Assembly: GCA_029204225.1 (NCBI GenBank)
Contig: CM055097.1
Coordinates: 70,680,252 to 70,744,251 of the forward strand
Length of the DNA stretch: 64,000 nt
DNA from: Diphasiastrum complanatum
Lineage: Eukaryota; Streptophyta; Lycopodiopsida; Lycopodiales; Lycopodiaceae
Reading direction: 5' to 3'
Every line of letters begins with the position of its first letter. Positions within the stretch are counted from its first letter, which is position 1. The notes beneath the pieces were generated by a model. That model was not told the DNA's origin and did not search any database. It saw only the letters and a program-made list of their open reading frames with translations. Position numbers and translations under genes: made by a program. Positions 48,088 through 59,408 of the stretch are shown piece by piece.

Positions 48088-48683
48088 TTCATTGGAGAAC
48101 TAGTTGACGTGGCCCAGATAGGCTATTGAGGTATTCAATGAAGTGTCACAGTGCACTACTAGTGGTGCATGGGCACACTCAAACATATTGAGTAGGGTTG
48201 GACAATGTGACTTGGATCTCAATATCTTTTCTAGAATTCTCAATTGAAGCCAATCTATGTCAAATTCTACAAAAGATTTGCATACATGCTATATATGCAC
48301 TAGAAACTCTCAAAGGTTTTACTTGGAGGACATATCCAAGGATGTTTTCTAGCAAATTGATGCTTCTAAACTTGACCCTATCACTCTTGAACAAATCTAG
48401 AGTGATGGTACAATGGATTTCATCCTCTCACTTTGCATATCACTCCTTAATCTATGATTTTTGGCAATATCTCTCTCAACTTTGACATGTACTCAAAAAA
48501 TCAGAGAAACACATTTAATACACCTAAATCAAGCTTCAAATTAAATTATTTGGATGATCTAATCCAAGAACAAATCATAGGAATAGAGTCTCTATAGAAA
48601 AAACTTGAATTTGCACTAAAAATCTCTCAATTTGGGTGTATGAGTCAAATTATGCATCGATTTGAATTTTCTCAACCAAAACA
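48088..48683. other. No gene recognised
   Basis: AT-rich. The frame at 48198-48485 has no family signature. Confidence 0.6.
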
Positions 48684-49001
48684 GGTTCAGTATGGCCCCA
48701 CACCTGTGGAAGGTACATCTACAACCTACAACAAGTTTTGGTACAAAAAAATTGAATCTAGCTATCAATTCAAAGTCTCTACCTCAAAATTAGCTAGTTT
48801 CCACAAACTTGTTAATTTGGGAGATTTAGCATCAAACTGAAGCATAAGGCTCCAAAATTGGTATTGTACGTTCTAGCACGTGTAAAAGGTACCCCTGCAG
48901 CCCACAACAAGTTTTTGTCCATAAATTTTGAGTATACCTATCCTATCCAACTCGCCTCATCAAAATTAGCTAGTTTCCAAAAACTTGCTAATTTGGGTTT
49001 A
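48684..49001. repeat. Two-copy direct repeat of about 145 bp
   Basis: Units at 48684-48829 and 48860-49001 share GGTACxxCTxCAxCC, CACAACAAGTTTT and CAAAATTAGCTAGTTTCC in order. It lies directly beside the LTR relic at 49060. Confidence 0.85.
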
Positions 49002-49047
49002 GTTTTGGATCAAGCCCATCAAATCTTCATAAATCCTCTTGTACTTG

Positions 49048-49288
49048 GCTCTGATACCATGTGGAAATCTGCAAAATTGGACCAAGAGAGCCATGTGCCA
49101 TATGGCTAAAAACATGATTTTGCCTTTTTAGCCAATAGAACTTGACTTAAACTATATGTACAAGCTATATGATTGTACTACATGAAAAGTACATTTATTT
49201 CACACGTGAGAACAGGCTCCACACACGTGTAATCATCCTATATACATAGATTTGGCCTTGACCAAGCATAATTTTTGCATTTTTCACA
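49048..49288 (-). mobile_element. LTR relic of the copia A family
   Basis: A primer-binding site (49048-49059, minus TGGTATCAGAGC) adjoins an LTR remnant (49060-49288). The remnant begins TGTGGAAA and ends TTTTTCACA on the plus strand, exactly as in copia A, but only 229 bp remain of about 823. CACACGTGAG and CACACACGTG motifs remain. Confidence 0.88.
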
Positions 49289-50920
49289 ATTTCGAGGTCT
49301 GATGACAGACCCAAGGCTTGAGGGTTTTGCTTTCCCAATGTCCCATTTTAAATTCTCTTTCAAAAAAATGCTAAAAAAAATGCTGAAAATCACGTGTCTT
49401 ATTGTAGTGTCAGTTATCAAATGTTTGAATTCTATGAATATGGATTGTGGTATTATATTATGTTACTGATCTACCATGAATATGAATGACATATTTGTCA
49501 AGGCGTTAGTCATTGAGTGATGACTTACTTGATGCATGGGCCTAATATCATAAGCGTAACTTTATGGTTTATTGTGATTTGAGTTATGTGTAAACTTGGT
49601 TTAATATAATGGTTCTTTCAAGATGGACTTTGTTGTTATACGAGCATAAAGATGTTGGAACGATGCATGGAAGTAAACTATATGTAATTATATCATTTCT
49701 CCACATTAACTATATACTTTTTTATGGATGTTCTCTTAATCTGAGCTTGAGATAAATAGGTATATGTTGAAAGGTGCTATATTAGAAGTTTTTTAAGGAA
49801 TTGAATTTATTGGATGGATTAAAATGTCATATTCTTTAGGTATCCTCTTGGGTATCATTATGAATTCCTATAAAAATTGCTATATGTTTTCAACAAAATT
49901 TTAACTTTTCCATCTGATATTGTTAAGCTTATAATGAATAGGTTGTTACTTCACCATAGAATCCTTGTAGTTCATGAAAAACTGGGCTTATTTTAGTGCA
50001 AATTGCATCTTTTGTGTTGTTTTGAATGTGTCACATGTTATTCTTGCAGTTGGATTGATTATGAGGGTGATATGTAGAATCGAATTGATATGGTTATATA
50101 GGCCTACAAATAAACTCATAATGATTTCCTTGGTCTCACCAAATATCCATGCCCATACAAGATCCAAGACAAGAGTGAAGAAGATAAGATGTGAATTTAT
50201 GGAGATTTATGCTATTCTAATTTACCCACATTCTACAATTGCAACATCTAGGATTGATCCACAATGAGAATCTTTGAAGTTATTAAAGGCACAAATCCAA
50301 TCTTTCAAGATTGAGAGTAATTGTAAAATATTTTATGAAAAATGAGTGGAAAAATGAGCAAAGTTGCCGAAATCTTCTAAGTGATCATCTTTTGAACAAA
50401 TTCATGTGGGAAGGCCATTCCAATATAACCTCAACATTCTTGTTTTAATATTAGGTTGATAGAATTGGTCTTTGCGTGTTATGTGGGGGCAATTCAACAA
50501 CAATTATTACTTGTTGCTTTCATTTTGACAATAAATTGGTATTACTTTTACACTATCATAACTATTTTCTCCTTGAGTAAGTTTGCGTCCATTGTAATAA
50601 TTTTTAAATAAGCCGATGACAACGTTAAGCGACAAAGAAGTCCCTTAAAATAAATGTTTATTAGCTAGAAGCACATTTGGAATACTAGATTTTCAATAGT
50701 AGAATAGTTATTTAGACTAGTGTACTTGAACCAAAGATCTCCAATTAGTATCATTTCTATGATATCTTTTTTATTGTAAGGTAAATATCATATCTTGAAA
50801 CTAAACACTATAAATTGCTAGAAGAAATTTGTGTGAGGTGTTTGAGATTTAGCCTAAAATAAAGCTCTTCCTAACTAGATGGAAATAAGAATTGTTGTAC
50901 TAGAATCATATGAATGCTAA
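49289..50920. other. AT-rich intergenic, no gene recognised
   Basis: No supported gene. A fragment near 50290 (SFKIESNCK) resembles the duplicated relic at 44803 and 45487, suggesting a third decayed copy. Confidence 0.5.
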
Positions 50921-51240
50921 TCTAGACATGGCAAGCTCCATGAAGAAATTATTTGAACATCATATACAAAACTTTAGGAAAGAAGAAGATTTGAAACTAA
51001 AACCTTTGAAGAATCACTATTTAGACATTCGTGTGCACGCTTGAGATGTGACAAATTTTAGTAGTTGATAAGCATACTCTACACATAGTAAGCTCCTTAA
51101 AGAAATTAATTGAACATCATATAGAAATTTGTAATGAGAAGGATAAGGAAAGAAGAAGATTTGATACTAAAATCTTTGAAGAATCCATTTAGACATTTAT
51201 GTGCATGCTAGGGAAGTGACCAATTAGTAATTGATAGCTT
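50921..51240. repeat. Two-copy tandem repeat, period about 165 bp
   Basis: Both units have GAACATCATATA, GGAAAGAAGAAGATTTGA, CTTTGAAGAATC and TTTAGACATT in order. Confidence 0.85.
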
Positions 51241-51339
51241 GAAAAACACAAGCATTTTTTTGTGTTTTGAAAGACACACTAGCCAACCGTTAACTAGAAC
51301 CCATTATTATTCAAAACATTCCAAAGGGCTGAAGTTAAA

Positions 51340-52020
51340 GGCTAGCTAAGTAACAAGTTGAAGCCAAGAAACTATACACTGACTACTAAGGTTTGGAGCA
51401 TAAGCGCCCTCAATGTACATTGAATTTCATTGCACACAAAGCTAGAACTCAAGCCTAGGTCTTCATTTTCTATATGTTACACTTTTATTCAACTTTGTTG
51501 CAATGGGGGACAAAAGACGAGACTTTTGAGATGGAGGATTTGAATGGCATAGATGGCTGGATTCTAGAAACTACGAGAATTAAAACACTCATAAGATTGA
51601 AAGTTAACAAATAACGAGCCGACGTAAGCAGACTATATAGTAACTATTAAGGTTGCGGGCATAAGTTCCCTCAATGTCCCTTGTTTTGGGAGCACAACTT
51701 TCCACACAAAAGTTGAAATTCAAGCCTAGATCTCCACTTCCAAATGTTACACTCTTATCAAACTTGGCTATGATGGAGGGACAAACAAACAAGCATTTTG
51801 AGAGGAAGATGGCTAGAAACTAGAAGTATTCATAACACTTAGCCAAAGCCTAAAGCTAGCTTAGCAATACGGAAGCTATAGTCAATACATTGTGTAGAAA
51901 CTAGTAACTTCTAAGCTTTGGAGCTTAAGGCCCCTTGATGTCCCTTCATTCCACACAAACTAGGAGTGAAGCCTAGGTCTCCACTCACACAAGTGTTCTC
52001 CAACTTGGGTATGGTGAAAA
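51340..52020. repeat. Three-unit degenerate tandem repeat, about 220-250 bp each
   Basis: Each unit contains CCCTxxATGTxC, CACACAAA, TCAAGCCTAG(A/G)TCT and a CAACTTxG-like word in the same order (starts about 51340, 51600 and 51840). Non-coding. Confidence 0.8.
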
Positions 52021-52076
52021 AGGCAAAGATTTTAAAAAGTAATGTCATCGGATATGGTGGCAACCAGCTTCACCAA

Positions 52077-52154
52077 GGAGCCATGGTGATGAGATGTTTA
52101 CGAGTCAATGTAGAAGGAGCCATGGTGATGAGATGTTTAAGATTCAATGTAGAA
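52077..52154. repeat. 39-bp tandem duplication
   Basis: GGAGCCATGGTGATGAGATG is repeated at 52077 and 52116, each with a similar tail. Confidence 0.95.
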
Positions 52155-53059
52155 TGGTTTTAGTTGTGAATATTATGCATAGAGAACGCCAGAGTCAAGC
52201 AAGAAAACAGGATAGTATCGACATCGTACAGACACAAAAATGATAATAATAACTGCATGAAGAAATTCTCGCTAATATGCAATGACAACTTATGATGCAG
52301 CCAGTACAATGTGCAAGTAATCACTTACATATCCGTTTTGTATCAGTACATGGCCTTAGAGGAAACTTCAAAGATTGTGCAGCACAACGACCAAAGGCAC
52401 AAGATTAGACAGACTAATGACTGTGGATAATGGAAGCTTGGGAAGGCGTGTGATACCATCCGAATCGCCACGGAAACAGGTCACTCGGTCAGTGTTCGTA
52501 AACTTCGGGTATTTAGAGCAAATAATAGCAAAAGGAAGCATGATTCGTTATGATTCCGGCTCAGCGCTCATGCTCAGTACTTAGAACTTTAAAAGTTAGC
52601 ATGCTGCCTGCAGAGCACACCGCACTGCCCGGGACTGCCCCTGTCCTTGCTGTGATGTGGCATCATCAACGTCCGCCCATCATCATGAGAAAAGAGGATC
52701 CCTTGTCCTGGGTACGAGAGCCCGAACGGCACCTCGCCTCGCCTCGTCCGGTTCGTCGCCATCGCTCGTGCTGGGTGAGCTCACAGAAAGAAAAAGAAAA
52801 ATATTGTTGCTGTTGGCCTGTTGCCGTTTCTGTGTTCTACCTAATACATACAAGTCGAAAGTCGGGACACATTTTCATGTAATTTATATGATGTGTCAAG
52901 CTTCTGTTGACTGTCCATTTAAGATTTTTTGTGACAAGGGGCTCACAAAAAAATTTGCATCTAAATTTTGAGGAGAATTTTGCTTTTGGAGGTGCCTCTA
53001 GAATATGAAGAAAGTTGAGCACATTGCATTACAAATTTCGAACTAGATAAAAAATTTTA
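52155..53059. other. No gene recognised
   Basis: This is a moderately GC-rich patch around 52600-52780 with a frame at 52550-52882 that shows no domain. Confidence 0.6.
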
Positions 53060-53418
53060 AAAACAACTCCAAATATGTTCCCACAATTCTGAAAAAATTG
53101 TAGTCCACCAATTTGCGCTTGACACGGAGACAGTGTACACACCACTAGACAGTATGTGCACGACATCTGTCTCGCCACATTAGCATGTTTCAACACATGG
53201 TGCGCGACACGTGTCTGAATTTTTTGTCAGCACACCACCAGCCAGTGTGTGCACGACATCTGTCTCGCCACATCAGCATGTTTCAACACATGCTGCACGA
53301 CACATGTCTAAATTTTTTTCAGCCATACTGACACGTGTCCGGCAGAGGGTATGGCCCACATCTGGCCATGCATTGTCACGTTGCAACATGTGTCAATACA
53401 CGTGTCAATTGGGCCATA

Positions 53419-53478
<60 letters not shown>

Positions 53479-53632
53479 ACTGGTGCTGGTGTTGCGCTCT
53501 GCCTGCCTTCTCTGCTGCTCGCTGCCTCTTCTCCCTCTGTTTGTGTTTGTTCTCTCTCTCTCTCTCCCTCATTCATTCTATGTTTGTTCTCTGTCTGTTA
53601 ACTGTGCATGAATTTTCCTTGCAAAATTAGCT
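53060..53632 (-). repeat. Dispersed repeat, copy 2 (inverted relative to 34994-35830)
   Basis: Read on the minus strand it has the order of copy 1: GAAGCTAATTTTGCAAGG, ACAGAGAACAAACA, a (GA)n tract (53421-53477), GACACGTGTCAGTATGGCTG, two subunits with TGTTGAAACATGCT, and GCAAATTGGTGGACTA. It is shorter than copy 1 because part of the purine-rich middle is absent. Confidence 0.85.
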
Positions 53633-55775
53633 TCCTTACAGTCCCAACTCCACGAGCCATCCACAAACCCATTCACAGAACAAGAGCCTGATAGAGCCGA
53701 GTCTTCACGAACACGAGCCCATTTTTATGGTGCGAACCCCCTCACAGGCAAGAACCCACCTTAATGGCGTTTTTGCTAACCACGGTGCTCATCATGAGAA
53801 AAGAACATCCAAGTTAGATCTACCAAACTTCGACGGTAGTCGGGGACCCTCAAAGATTCTTCCATAAGAGGTGCGTCTTGATCAAAAAGTAAAATGCTTT
53901 ACATTCCATCGAGGATCCTTTGCATAGGGTGAAAGGACCATAAAATTGACGCATGCAAAAGTCACTAAAACGCCTTTCCCAACCATATAAGGATTGGCAA
54001 AACATTTTACTTTACGAGACCTTTATCCCATGTAAAATGTTGCAATATTATGGTGAGCCTTCCGTTGACCTTTGTACCATGTAAAATGGTTGTAAAACAT
54101 TGGTAAGGCTAGTGACCTTTGCACTATGTAAGATAATCATAAATCTATGGCAAGGCAACTAGAGACCTGTACAACAATCAAATCCATCATAACATTCCTG
54201 ATAAAAGGAGATTTTAGGTGGACAATTGTTTTGATCGATTCCCATTTTCAACTTAAACTATTTTCCCTTTTTCAACCTTCAACTTGCATCGACCTTCTAT
54301 AATTATTTGACTACTTAAAAGCAAAATCATTTTTGTTGTATGACATTAACTTTTATCCTACTTGTAAAATTGGTCGGCCAAATTGAAATCTACTATTTGG
54401 TTGTCTTGCTCTACCACCATATTTTGATTTTTTGTTTCCCTTGTTCGAAAGAAAGAAATGACATAAGACCACACTCAAATCTAAACTAAAAGTACCGTGA
54501 AATAAGATTTGGTCACCAAAAGTAACAGTTAAGGACTCCAATAATATGACCTTAGACAACATGGATATGCGTAAGAATCATAGTTTATACTAAGAGAGTA
54601 GAATGACACGAATCTACCCTACTACCCACAGTATAAACATTGGCAGTTTCTTACTCAGTATTAATCACATCTTTCCTATACAATGTCTTGATACCGTGGA
54701 TGTTATGTCATTATGATATAACATTCATGGCAACACTTCAGCTTACCTCTGTTAGTGTTACTTTAGACTCTTGGTGAGATACAACTGGAAAGCATGGATA
54801 TGCTCAAGAGTATGGATAGCAGTGCATGACATACCTTATGCTAAAGGGTCACTTGGGTCAGTATAGCATGGATTTGCTCTGATACCAACACGCGTGTTCA
54901 CACCAGGTCTTTTGGCTAAATAAAACTCCAAACGATTTAAACTTTTCATACTCCTCTTTGATTAAAAATGAACTAGTATGGACCAATTGACCGTAAGCTG
55001 ATCAGTATGGCACTCACCCTGATACGGTGATATAACAGCTTGGCCTATTGCTAAAACATTATGTGTTTGGAAAGACTGGACTATGTTTTAAAATGCTATT
55101 CAAAGCTAGTAAGTAGTATAACTTTTTTTGGACATGAATAACAACTGTCGTTCAGCTATGACACCTGTCTTTCTCACTGAACTAACTTGAGCGATTTTGT
55201 TTTATGGGATGGTGGCATGTACCAGCTGGACGTCTTGAAAGTGGTTATGCTTTATGGTGCTTTCCAGTACTGTATTTTACTTTTCAGCTGTACTTTACCT
55301 TGTTGGATTATGAATAAAGGCTTTAAAAAGCTTCAGTCTTGTTTTGTCAAGAGCAACTAAGTGCGGTCTTGTAGCTCTCTCTCTCACATTCTGTATACTC
55401 CACAAATATTCTATTTTTTTCATTTTGGTTCACCTTATCCGAAGATCTCACACACTATTTCGCATATCCTACATTATCATTACATCATCCATTATGGCCT
55501 AGACTAGTCAATCAAGGAAGCCCAAGAATCAACTAGCTTCCATTGTTGCACATATCAAAGATTCAAGTGAGCGATGGGTGCCCCATACTTTCTCAACTTT
55601 TGACTGGATTTACATGCAACCATCGGGCAAAGGAACTCACAAGGTTGCAAAGAGGAAGCGAAACAACAAGACTACCATTGGAAAGGAATTAAATAGTAAT
55701 GTTGAATACATATAGAAGGATTATTAATTTTGTGCCTAGTATTGTAGATACGGAGACGAGCCGAAAAAGATCAGA
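53633..55775. other. Intergenic; one primer-site-like motif
   Basis: No gene was recognised. GCTCTGATACCA at 54876-54887 (minus TGGTATCAGAGC) next to ACACGCGTGT may mark another decayed LTR element, but no LTR partner or coding piece supports this. Confidence 0.4.
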
Positions 55776-55959
55776 TTTGTGTTTCATTTTTACAATCAAG
55801 GACATTAGGAGTCCAATGGGAATAAAGGATTTTATGTAATGAAATATAGAAAGCACAACTAGTTGGTTTTGTGTTTCATTTTTACAATCAAGGACATTAG
55901 GAGTCCAATGGGAATAAAGGATTTTATGTAATGAAATATAGAAAGCACAACTAGTTGGT
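55776..55959. repeat. Perfect 92-bp tandem duplication
   Basis: 55776-55867 and 55868-55959 appear identical base for base, implying a recent duplication. Upstream, a short frame beginning after 55490 has no family signature. Confidence 0.95.
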
Positions 55960-56256
55960 TTTGTTTTTACTCTATTCTAATATAATTGGTTGTGTTTTGA
56001 CTTTACTCTTGCATTGTCACATTTCATATGTTTGTTAGTACATTCGTGGATGTCTAAGATTGAGGCAACTTGTTAGGATTTTAATTGTTTGGTTATATGC
56101 ATTTTATCAATAATATTGGTTTTCAATTAGGTTTCTTTGAAGGTCTCTGCTATCTGCAATTCGGATCTCTACTTATGTGCCAAGACATGAACATACCATA
56201 TTTGGAAAAGAGACCAAAACCTTTATAGAGACACTTACTAAAAATAGAATCCTTCA

Positions 56257-56265
56257 CTATATAAG
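56257..56265 (+). promoter_or_regulatory. TATA box upstream of the H3-like start
   Basis: CTATATAAG lies about 103 bp before the ATG at 56368 and 115 bp before the ATG at 56380, a normal distance for a histone promoter with a short leader. Confidence 0.5.
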
Positions 56266-56367
56266 TGTGTTTGGGTCCTCATTTTCTTCATCCCTCGAGT
56301 GTCAGAGTGTCAGTTTTCAGAGAGTATCAGCTTTTGTGTTCTTTGATACGTGTTCAAGAGCTAACCA

Positions 56368-57447
56368 ATGCCGGAGGAAATGGCATGGACGAAACAAACA
56401 GCTAGAGATCCTAGAGTGACTACATTGCTAGCCACCCTTGATGATAGAGAGAGACAGGGGGAGCAGAAGTAGGAGTAGGAGTCGCAGGCCAAGAGCGACG
56501 AAAGATAATCTGGCCACTCAGCATGACGCTGAGGAGCAACAACAACAGCAACAGCAAGAAGAGCAGCCACAACAGCAGCAACCACAACAACACAGAAGCC
56601 CTTCCCGACGCCAACCGAGCAGAAAGAAACAATGCAATTCCTGGACCAACAGCTTGCAGCATCGGGTGCATTGCCGATTTTGAATGACTTATTTTTTGAC
56701 CCATTTCCACCAACAATGGGCATGGACAGGGTGGACTTGAGCATATCGGGTGACACCACACCCACCGTGTCACCCCCAAGTCAGGGTCCAGTGATGGGTC
56801 CGATGATGTCACTGTTGGTGGGTTGTTCTGATGAGGGCACCCCGATTTCGCAAACAACAAGGATGAAGCAGAAGGCGACACACATATGGTCTGAAAATGG
56901 AGCACACGAGCGAAAGAGAAAAAATCCTCACACAACAGGCTCTACACCAAAGAGAAAGAATCTTGCTGCTCTGCTGCCATCACCATCGCCCCCACCGCCA
57001 ACATCGCCTCCACCACCTCCACCTCCACCACCTCCTCCACCTCTAGCTTGTACAACAGCTGGCCCAAGCAGGACCATAGAGCGTGGCAGGAGTAGGCCGG
57101 CCCCTCGTGCGGCACCTTGGGCTGGAAAGGAGCTCCACAGGATGCAGCCACCACGACCGCGTAGGAAGCACAGAATTGCAAAGTGGTTGTAAGATATAAG
57201 GAGATATCAGACATTTGTAATATCTAGGGCCCCATTTGTGAGGCTTGTCAGAAAAATAATAGACGAATTTTCCTTGGGGAAAAGGGTTACGGCAGATGTT
57301 GTGTCGGCAATACAATTAGAGTTTGCGGAAATGTACTTGACACAACTTTTTGAGGACTCATTTTTGTGTGCAATACACAGAAAGAGAGTCACAATACTCC
57401 CAAAGGATCTCCACCTTGCTAGAAGGCTAAGGAGAGAGCGTAATTGA
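56368..57447 (+). pseudogene. Divergent histone H3-like gene, disrupted
   Basis: Two ATGs in one frame (56368 and 56380); the second gives MAWTKQTAR, which matches the H3 tail ARTKQTAR except R2W. The frame stops after about 35 codons. A second frame (56438-56683) is RS-rich and polyQ and contains RATKDNLATQ, weakly like the H3 RKQLATK block. A third (56632-57192, same frame as the start) is Pro-rich and ends HRIAKWL then TAA. Past this stop, in the same frame, DIRRYQ and a histone fold follow: [52 protein letters not shown] and a natural stop at 57447. The fold is intact and loop 1 is one residue longer than in canonical H3. Introns could remove some breaks, but the TAA just before the fold has no plausible intron around it. 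Likely a pseudogene or a very unusual H3 variant. Confidence 0.7.
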
Positions 57448-57689
57448 AAATATGATGTACTGAAGACTTTATTTATGATTTATTGAAGATTTTGTGTTTA
57501 ATATATTGAAAATTTTTAGGTTATGTGAATGCAAATTGTTGTGATTGTGTCTAATATATGATTTCAGGTTTATTTGATTGCAAATTTGAGTAATTCAGTA
57601 CTATCTATGTGAATGCAGTAATTTGAGATTTTCAGTACTATGGAAATGGTTGTTTTTTAGTATGATTTAGTAAAAGAGAGTTTTTTTTT
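57448..57689. other. H3-like 3' flank
   Basis: AT-rich, no gene. TTTATTTATGATTTATTGAA-like sequence could hold a poly(A) signal. Confidence 0.4.
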
Positions 57690-57925
57690 TGCCTGGGCAT
57701 GAAAATCACGCCAGGGCGTGACCCAAGCCACTTTGACCTGGTCAAACAGACCTGGATCGCGCCCTGGCATGAAAATCATGCCAAGGCGCAACCCAAGCCA
57801 CTTTGACCAGGTCAAACGGGCCGTGGTTGTGCCTTGGCATGATTTCACGCCAAGGCACAGCCCGTTTGACTTTGTCAAAGTGGTCTGGGTGCGCTTTGGC
57901 ATGATTTTCATGCCAGGTCGTGATC
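57690..57925. repeat. Palindrome cassette with inverted W-box pairs
   Basis: Four palindromes of type TGGCATGA-N3-TCATGCCA (57693-57714, 57764-57785, 57831-57856, 57894-57916) alternate with three inverted TTGAC pairs: TTTGACCTGGTCAAA (57732-57746), TTTGACCAGGTCAAA (57802-57816) and TTTGACTTTGTCAAA (57865-57879). Spacers 1 and 2 are direct copies; spacer 3 is inverted. Confidence 0.92.
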
Positions 57926-58539
57926 TAGGCCATTTTTATCAAACAAAAAAATTAAATTCTAAATTCTAGGAAATCACATAAAGTAATTACAGCAGATAAT
58001 TAGGAGAGTCGACAAAAAAATTCGGTCCATTTCCTTCAGAGAGGATTTCAGATTCTCTGATCGCTTTGCTAATGACATTACTAGTTTTAACATTTTTAAT
58101 GCTAATTTTGGAGCATCACTCTCATTCTCATTAGGGCCAATTAAAGCCGAGAGAATGAGCCAGGTCTCAAATCCAAGACAAAAATCATTCAAAATGGCTT
58201 TTGGAAGGACATAGTAAGCCTTTGGCGCTGATGGGGACAACTCGACCTCTCCAATGTGCTTGGAGAGCGCTTTGCATTTAAGAAGCTCCGTCGGTCCATT
58301 TGGACTGTACTTGTTGCTGAAGCATCAAATAAAGTTGTTGGGCAGGCTCCCAAGATAGTGGGCCAGAGTGTTAGATTTCTTATGCTTAGCCTTAAACAAA
58401 TCGTTCAAGTAATGAGCATCCGGAAAACTGAAGGCCGACTACATGTTTTCGGACCTTCACATTTTTCCCTTTAAGATTTTTTGTTTTTGCCTTAAACCAT
58501 TTTTAGGCACCTCCATTTTTTTTTTTTGGCTTTTTTCAC
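57926..58539. other. No gene recognised
   Basis: Opposed frames at 57974-58240 (minus) and 58256-58474 (plus) have no family signature. The minus frame looks protein-like (PSAPKAYYVLPKAILNDF), but I cannot place it. Confidence 0.4.
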
Positions 58540-58830
58540 TGTCTTTAAATCTAAGGCACCTTCACCTTCTTTGTTGCCTTTAGTCTAAGGCACCTTCGCC
58601 TTCTTTACTAACTTCAGTGTAAGGCACATTCAGCTTTTTCGCCTTTTTCGACTTCTTCGCTGCCTTCAGTATAAGGCTGGCCAGAATGCCTTATAACCCA
58701 TTCTTAAGGCACCTTCGCCTTCTTCGGTGCCTTTAGTCTACAGGTGCCTTAGGGATTTACACACCTTAAGTCTAAGGGCACCTTCAAGATCTGCATACCT
58801 TCAGTCTAAAAGACACCTTCGGGTTTTTTT
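58540..58830. repeat. Degenerate minisatellite, AAGGCACCTTCGCCTTCTT core
   Basis: About eight imperfect units of 30-45 bp are built from AAGGCACCTTC(G/A)CCTTCTT and CCTT(C/T)AGTCTAAGG. Confidence 0.85.
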
Positions 58831-58899
58831 GGATCTTTCACGTTTTTCCTACATTAGTAGACCAACGTCGCCAACTTATCATCAATCCTAAAACAGGTG

Positions 58900-59265
58900 G
58901 AGAAACAAATATCCTAAGGGTGGTTACCAACTTTTGTATAGATGCAAAACTGGAGTAAATGGCAGTTAAGGCATAAGATATTTTTCTCTTGACACTTGTA
59001 AAATTGAATTTCTTCTTTCAGGGTTTTTTTGTAGCCATCGTTATCACGCTCAACAAGCTGAAGTTATTACTTCAAGCCATTGTACTCACTGTTGATTTTT
59101 ATCAGAGTTCTATTTTTTTCTCACTACTCCGTCATTCATTTGCGCATTCTATATGAATTCTTCTACTTAAATATTTCTGCTGCTAATTGTTGCATTTCCA
59201 TTCCTACACGCCACGCTCAAATTCTCGAGCTTCCGCTGCCGCACACGCCTCGCTATTTTACGACA
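58900..59265 (+). repeat. Probable 5' LTR of copia D (left boundary uncertain)
   Basis: It ends TTTTACGACA directly before a primer-binding site. The left end was not resolved and no 3' LTR was seen. Confidence 0.5.
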
Positions 59266-59279
59266 TGGTATCAAAGCAG
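59266..59279 (+). other. Primer-binding site of copia D
   Basis: TGGTATCAAAGCAG is a common variant of the tRNA-Met primer site. Confidence 0.8.
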
Positions 59280-59408
59280 TCATTTCAGTAATCTGCATTT
59301 CTATTGCGGATTATCAGTCTTGTTTCTATCAAGACGTCTTTCTAGCAAACGCACAACCAATAGTATTCCGACAATCATTGTTTCTACCAACGATCTCGTT
59401 CAACCAGA

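Noticed and set aside
54876-54887. Primer-binding-site-like GCTCTGATACCA as a further retroelement
   Set aside because: No LTR or coding remnant next to it, so recorded only as a motif in the spacer.
56361-56935. Minus-strand frames over the H3-like locus (134 and 171 codons)
   Set aside because: Long only because the plus strand is rich in CAA/CAG and CCA/CCT; the plus strand has the clear H3 signatures.
57974-58474. Two opposed 72-88 codon frames
   Set aside because: No recognisable family and no regulatory context; left as unassigned spacer.
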